Source: Pantanalinema rosaneae
GTDB lineage: Bacteria > Cyanobacteriota > Cyanobacteriia > Leptolyngbyales > Leptolyngbyaceae
Reading direction: 5' to 3'
Assembly (NCBI RefSeq): GCF_050753385.1
Contig: NZ_JBLZFZ010000012.1
Coordinates: 84,828 to 148,827, forward strand
Length of the DNA stretch: 64,000 nucleotides
A program made the position numbers and the translations under genes. Position 1 is the stretch's first letter; every line of letters begins with the position of its first letter. Under the pieces are notes generated by a model. It did not search any database. It was not told where the DNA came from and saw only the letters and a program-made list of their open reading frames with translations. Below are positions 60,248 through 64,000 of this stretch, piece by piece.

Positions 60248-62584
60248 TTAGAACCTCTCCCCAATACCAAAGTGGAGACGGCTATCTCCCTGGTCATTCA
60301 GACCAAAGTCAATCCGAATTGGGCCTAGTGGCGATTGAATCCGTACCCCGGCTCCATAGCCAAACCCACTTCCCGGCTTACGTCTGACTCCACCTGGATC
60401 GCCCGGTACGCTGCTTTGAGAACCAAAGTCTGTAGCAGCATCAACAAACAATGCCCCGGAAATGATCGAGAAGATCGGGAAGCGATATTCGATCGAGGCT
60501 TGCACAAAGCTCCGAGCCGCCGCTAAATCACCCTCATCATATCCCCGGACTGAGTTACTTCCCCCTAAGGCAAAGGCTTCGTAGGGCGGCAAATCACCGA
60601 TGACAGTTCCAGCTTGCACATTAAAGGCAAAGGCTTGCGGACAATCGGCAGGTCTGGATTTGGGGTCTTGACACCCTTGGGTGAGTCGCAATAGCCGCGT
60701 CGGCACATAGAAGCTATAGCCACCCCGCAAGCGATTCATAAAGATGCTACCGGAACCCACGGGAATAGATTGTTCTGTACCTAATCGAAGCAGTGAGCCT
60801 TGAGTCGGACGTAGGGCATCATTTCGCCGATCCTGCACCACGCCGAATTGTAGGGTGAGCAAGTCATCTTTGCCTGTTCCACTAAAACTCAGATCGTTCC
60901 CCCGCTCATCTTTTCGAGCCGTATCACCATCGGCATCGGTGATTCTAACGTTCTGGTACTGCAAGCCCAGGGAACCTGTCCATTCTGCCCGCCGGTAGGG
61001 ATTACCATTCAACGGTCGGGTAAAGCTGACACCTCCCCCCGTTCGCACTACCCGAGGACGATCGCCATTCGATAATTCCACCTCGCGCTCACCCCCATCA
61101 AATACCAGGGAGATCGTGCGGCGGCGGAAGAGGTTAACCGAGTAAGAGGTGCGGAATGGATCGCCACCAATCCAGGGGTCAGTGAAGTTGAGGTCAAACA
61201 AGAGTTCGCGTTGCCCCACCTGGATTTCTGCCCCCAGTCGCTGATTGTTGCCGCCCAGGTTTTGCTGCTGGTAGCTGACTGTCCCAAACAAGCCACTGGC
61301 GGAGCTAATCCCTGCCCCTGCCGAAATCGAGCCGGTTCTGCGTTCCGCGACGTTGGCGACGACTACCACCTTGCGGGGATCCTGGGTGCTGGGGCGGAGC
61401 GCCAGTCGGACATCTTCAAAGATGCCTAACCCAAACACCCGTTGTAAGTCACGCTCAATTTTGTTCCGGTTGAATACTTCTCCGGGCTTGGTTTCAAACT
61501 CGCGGGTAATGATAAAGTCGCGGGTGCGTCCTCGGATGGGATTGCCTTGCTCATCGGTAGCGTCCCCATCTTTGTTGATGAACTGCACTTCAATATTTTC
61601 AACCACCCCCTCTGCCACTTGAATTGTGACTTGCCCATCGGGTTCAACGGCAGGGGCATCAATCACCTGAGCCAGAACATACCCATTATCCTGATACCAC
61701 TGGGTAATCCGTTTGATGCCTTCATCAATTCGGTTCAGGTTAATGGTGCTGCCGTATTGCTCTTGAAAGGCTTCGTCAATCACCGATTGCGGCAATACAG
61801 TTGTTCCCTCAACATTGACTCCACTTAAAGCCGGGTTGAGTTGAACCTCAAAGGTGACTCTGACCCCTAGAGGGGTGTCTTCTGGAACGGCTCGGACATT
61901 TGAGAAGTAGCCGGTACGGAAAATTGCGTTAATGTCTTCTTGGAGTTGGGAACGGGTGGTGGTGCGTCCGGGTTGCGTCCGAATCACACTATAGACTTCA
62001 TTTTGAATGGCTCCTTCCACCCCGTTAATCAGCACTTCTGCCACCAGCACCCTCGCCTCATTTGGGTCAGCCGTGGTGCCACCGGGCGTTTGGCTACCAG
62101 GCGGCGGCGTAATCGGGACTGAGGTGTCTGGGGGAGCTGGGGTGGTACTCTCCGAGGGAGCACTAGGAGTCGCTTCCGGTGTAGGAGCGGTGGGTGGTTC
62201 GGTCGTGGGAACTTGTAGCTCAGGCTGAGGCGATAGTGGTGGCGAAAATTGCAGGGTGTCCGGCGTGGTTTGCAGCGGAGTGGATTGGTCGCCTGGGGTA
62301 ATTCTGGGGAGCGGTGGTGCCCCAGGAGGAGAATTGGGATCATCCTGAATCTGGGCGATCGCGTCAGCCTCGATCTCTGGGGAGGATACGTCAATCCGCT
62401 CAGGCTCTGAGGTGGATACGACAACCTGCTGTCTCATCCATTGAGGCGCTCCCGAGACAATGGGAGAGTAGGGCGATCGCGCCGCTTCTGGGATTGCAGG
62501 AGCGGACTGTGCTTTCGCAGAATTGGATAAGCCCAGTGTTGTTGAGGCTGCCAAAAAGGCTACAAGGGTTGGGGATAGGCGCAT
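60248..62584 (-). CDS. bamA: Omp85-type outer-membrane assembly protein BamA
   Basis: 778 residues from ATG 62584, which begins a signal peptide (about 1-25, ending AKAQS); a GTG nine codons earlier is less likely. After a long Pro/Thr/Ser-rich region (about 60-180) come three POTRA-like domains (about 185-420) and the beta-barrel. The barrel signature RGYDEGDLAAARSFVQASIEYRFPIF holds the conserved RGY (lid) loop and the C-terminus ends in aromatic GERF. It inserts outer-membrane proteins. It heads the lpxC-fabZ-lpxA-lpxB run, uniting barrel and lipid A assembly. Confidence 0.93.
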   Translation of the reverse strand: MRLSPTLVAFLAASTTLGLSNSAKAQSAPAIPEAARSPYSPIVSGAPQWMRQQVVVSTSEPERIDVSSPEIEADAIAQIQDDPNSPPGAPPLPRITPGDQSTPLQTTPDTLQFSPPLSPQPELQVPTTEPPTAPTPEATPSAPSESTTPAPPDTSVPITPPPGSQTPGGTTADPNEARVLVAEVLINGVEGAIQNEVYSVIRTQPGRTTTRSQLQEDINAIFRTGYFSNVRAVPEDTPLGVRVTFEVQLNPALSGVNVEGTTVLPQSVIDEAFQEQYGSTINLNRIDEGIKRITQWYQDNGYVLAQVIDAPAVEPDGQVTIQVAEGVVENIEVQFINKDGDATDEQGNPIRGRTRDFIITREFETKPGEVFNRNKIERDLQRVFGLGIFEDVRLALRPSTQDPRKVVVVANVAERRTGSISAGAGISSASGLFGTVSYQQQNLGGNNQRLGAEIQVGQRELLFDLNFTDPWIGGDPFRTSYSVNLFRRRTISLVFDGGEREVELSNGDRPRVVRTGGGVSFTRPLNGNPYRRAEWTGSLGLQYQNVRITDADGDTARKDERGNDLSFSGTGKDDLLTLQFGVVQDRRNDALRPTQGSLLRLGTEQSIPVGSGSIFMNRLRGGYSFYVPTRLLRLTQGCQDPKSRPADCPQAFAFNVQAGTVIGDLPPYEAFALGGSNSVRGYDEGDLAAARSFVQASIEYRFPIFSIISGALFVDAATDFGSQSSVPGDPGGVRRKPGSGFGYGAGVRIQSPLGPIRIDFGLNDQGDSRLHFGIGERF

Positions 62585-62865
62585 TTTGTTCAGGCTATTT
62601 GACACGTCCACACACCATTCCTGCTCTAAGCAGGCAAAATGAAGCAGTACCGAACACAGAAGGCATAAACTGTGAAATTCTACCGCATAGATGGGTACGA
62701 ATACTTATTTTGGATGCACGAAGTTGAAGTTTTGAGAGTTGAATTGAAGAATTATTTCATTTACGCATACCTCTGTCCCTAAAACCAGGGATTCATCCCA
62801 AGCAGGAAGTCAGAAGCTGAGACTGGTCACTTGGAGAACCCGGACTCTATGCCGTAGCGACAAGG

Positions 62866-63591
62866 TTAGGTATGGCTCAACACCCGTTGCATCACTTGCT
62901 GATAGGCTGACTCCACTTCACCCAGATCCAACCGGAACCGATCTTTGTCGAGTACCCGTTTTTGCGGATCAGTTTCTGTCTGGTTCCATAACCGACAGGT
63001 ATCCGGGCTAATTTCATCTGCCAGGATTAAATTCTGCTGTCGATCGCAGCCGAACTCCAGTTTGAAGTCTACCAGGGTAATCCCGCACTCGTTAAAAAAC
63101 GTCGTCAAGATTTGGTTGATTTGCAGTGCCATAGTTTGCAGTTGCTCCACCTGTTCTGGGGTTGCCAGGTTTAATAACAGCAGTCGATCGCGCGTCAACA
63201 GCGGATCACCTAAGCCGTCATTTTTGTAGTAGAACTCGACTAGGGGTTGGGGTAAAACTGTTCCCAACGCGAGGCCAGTTTCTCGACAGAGACTCCCGGC
63301 TGCAATGTTCCGCACCACCACTTCCAATGGCACGATCGTCACCGACTTTACCCGCATTTCATTGGGGCTGGGCTGGTCAATCAAGTGGGTGGGAATTCCC
63401 TTTGCCTCTAGTTGTTGAAACAGGTGGGTAGAAATCGCACAGTTCACGACCCCTTTACCTGAAATGCTGCCGCGCTTTTGGGCATTGAACGCCGTGGCAT
63501 CGTCCTTGAAATAGGTCAGTAGCACATCGGGATCATCGGTGGCGTAAAGGATTTTAGCTTTGCCCTCATAGAGCTTCTGCGGCTCAGACAT
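62866..63591 (-). CDS. purC: SAICAR synthetase
   Basis: 241 residues. It condenses CAIR with aspartate using ATP in purine synthesis. Seen are LYEGKAKILYATDD at the N-terminus, KGVVNCAISTHLFQQL, VVVRNIAAGSLCRETGL and LVDFKLEFGCD then ILADEISPDTCRLW. Length and motifs are normal. It lies upstream of bamA on the same strand but with a 281-base gap. Confidence 0.97.
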   Translation of the reverse strand: MSEPQKLYEGKAKILYATDDPDVLLTYFKDDATAFNAQKRGSISGKGVVNCAISTHLFQQLEAKGIPTHLIDQPSPNEMRVKSVTIVPLEVVVRNIAAGSLCRETGLALGTVLPQPLVEFYYKNDGLGDPLLTRDRLLLLNLATPEQVEQLQTMALQINQILTTFFNECGITLVDFKLEFGCDRQQNLILADEISPDTCRLWNQTETDPQKRVLDKDRFRLDLGEVESAYQQVMQRVLSHT

Positions 63592-63728
63592 ACGGAGTTT
63601 TGTTTAACCAAGAAAGGATCAATCAACCACTGCACGACACAGTAATCCGCCCTATTCTACCGAATCAGTCACACCACCCATTCCGCCATTCTCGTAAAAT
63701 TAAACTAACTCCTTGCACGAACCAAATT

Positions 63729-64000
63729 ATGCTGGCTGAAAACTCCCTCCAGACCACCTCCCGCGACTGGTCACCGATCGTTCGAGAATTTGCCGCGATC
63801 GTCGGACAGAACAATGTGGTGCGGCGCAAAGAAGAATTGCTGGTCTATGAATGTGATGGCTTGACCAGTTATCGCCAGCGTCCGGCGGTGGTGGTGTTAC
63901 CGCGCACGACTGAGGAAGTGGCTGGAGTGGTGCAAATTTGTCATCGCTATGGCATTCCCTTTGTGGCGCGGGGGTCGGGGACTGTCTCTTATACACATCT
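63729..64000 (+). CDS. glcD: Glycolate dehydrogenase FAD subunit GlcD, 5' fragment
   Basis: The frame from ATG 63729 reads into the window edge. The visible N-terminus (VREFAAIVGQNNVVRRKEEL, LVYECDGLTSYRQRPAVVVLP, RTTEEVAGVVQICHRYGIPFVARGSGT) is the start of the FAD-binding domain of GlcD, just before the usual GTGLSGGA. The final codons, VSYTH, are adapter rather than gene sequence (63982-64000), so the native end is at about 63981. GlcD oxidises glycolate to glyoxylate, with glcF as partner. Confidence 0.93.
   Translation, partial: MLAENSLQTTSRDWSPIVREFAAIVGQNNVVRRKEELLVYECDGLTSYRQRPAVVVLPRTTEEVAGVVQICHRYGIPFVARGSGTVSYTH
63982..64000. other. Tn5 mosaic end / Nextera adapter remnant
   Basis: The last 19 bases, CTGTCTCTTATACACATCT, equal the 19-bp Tn5 transposase mosaic end used in Nextera libraries. 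They break the glcD frame after the conserved GSGT. This is a library artefact at a contig end, not genomic DNA. Confidence 0.95.

Overview
The window is cyanobacterial chromosome. The HIP1 octamer GCGATCGC and its core CGATCG occur throughout, and several cyanobacterium-specific families are present: Ycf34, a Ycf29-like regulator, DUF1825, DUF3143, glycolate dehydrogenase subunits, CrtE, a PEP-CTERM protein and a BamA-Lpx cluster. The gene set suits a filamentous, non-heterocystous (Leptolyngbya/Oscillatoriales-like) organism, but nothing here fixes the genus. By eye I found no rRNA, tRNA, CRISPR array, insertion sequence or phage module. The right edge ends in a 19-bp Tn5 mosaic end (Nextera adapter), so it is probably a contig end.

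Layout. 1-7 kb: 3' part of glcF, then an accessory stretch with a SLATT/DUF4231-like 2TM protein, VanW, a secreted RNase T2 followed by an endonuclease/exonuclease/phosphatase protein, and small envelope proteins. 7-16.4 kb: a Ycf29-like response regulator, a phospholipase-D lipoprotein with an EF-hand loop and a C-terminal ComEA-type HhH that is split by a frameshift, DUF2993, a PAP2-like protein, crtE, folD, a lipase and cobI/cbiL. 16.4-30 kb: a TonB-like protein, a Cache-HAMP histidine kinase, plsX-fabH, an M41-like peptidase, a VanY-type carboxypeptidase, an AEC transporter, rimI, and the lysA-cdaA-uppS run that puts a c-di-AMP synthase among peptidoglycan precursor genes. 30-41 kb: two J-domain proteins, an O-antigen ligase-type protein, YaaW, a CCA-adding enzyme, Ycf34, lepB, an HhH protein, a TM2/SHOCT protein, DUF1825 and a class A PBP. 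41.5-54.3 kb: tyrS, TPP riboswitch-thiC, PEP-CTERM protein, DUF1611, a membrane-bound alpha/beta hydrolase, hisA, DUF362, a propeller-transglutaminase protein and a RelE/ParE toxin-antitoxin pair. 54.3-64 kb: sucC-sucD, the lipid A/outer-membrane run bamA-lpxC-fabZ-lpxA-lpxB with start/stop overlaps, purC, and the 5' end of glcD.

The dominant theme is envelope construction: lipid A, outer-membrane protein assembly, undecaprenyl-PP, DAP decarboxylation, PBP1A, phospholipid acylation, signal peptidase and D,D-carboxypeptidase. A minor theme is secreted or envelope-anchored nucleic-acid handling: RNase T2, EEP nuclease, PLD-HhH lipoprotein and another HhH protein. I see no clearly new multi-gene system. 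The most unusual items are the EF-hand/PLD/HhH lipoprotein, the G-rich tandem repeat family that also lies inside rimI, the transglutaminase with Glu where Asp is expected, the coiled-coil protein with a DNA-level heptad duplication, and the adapter at the contig end.
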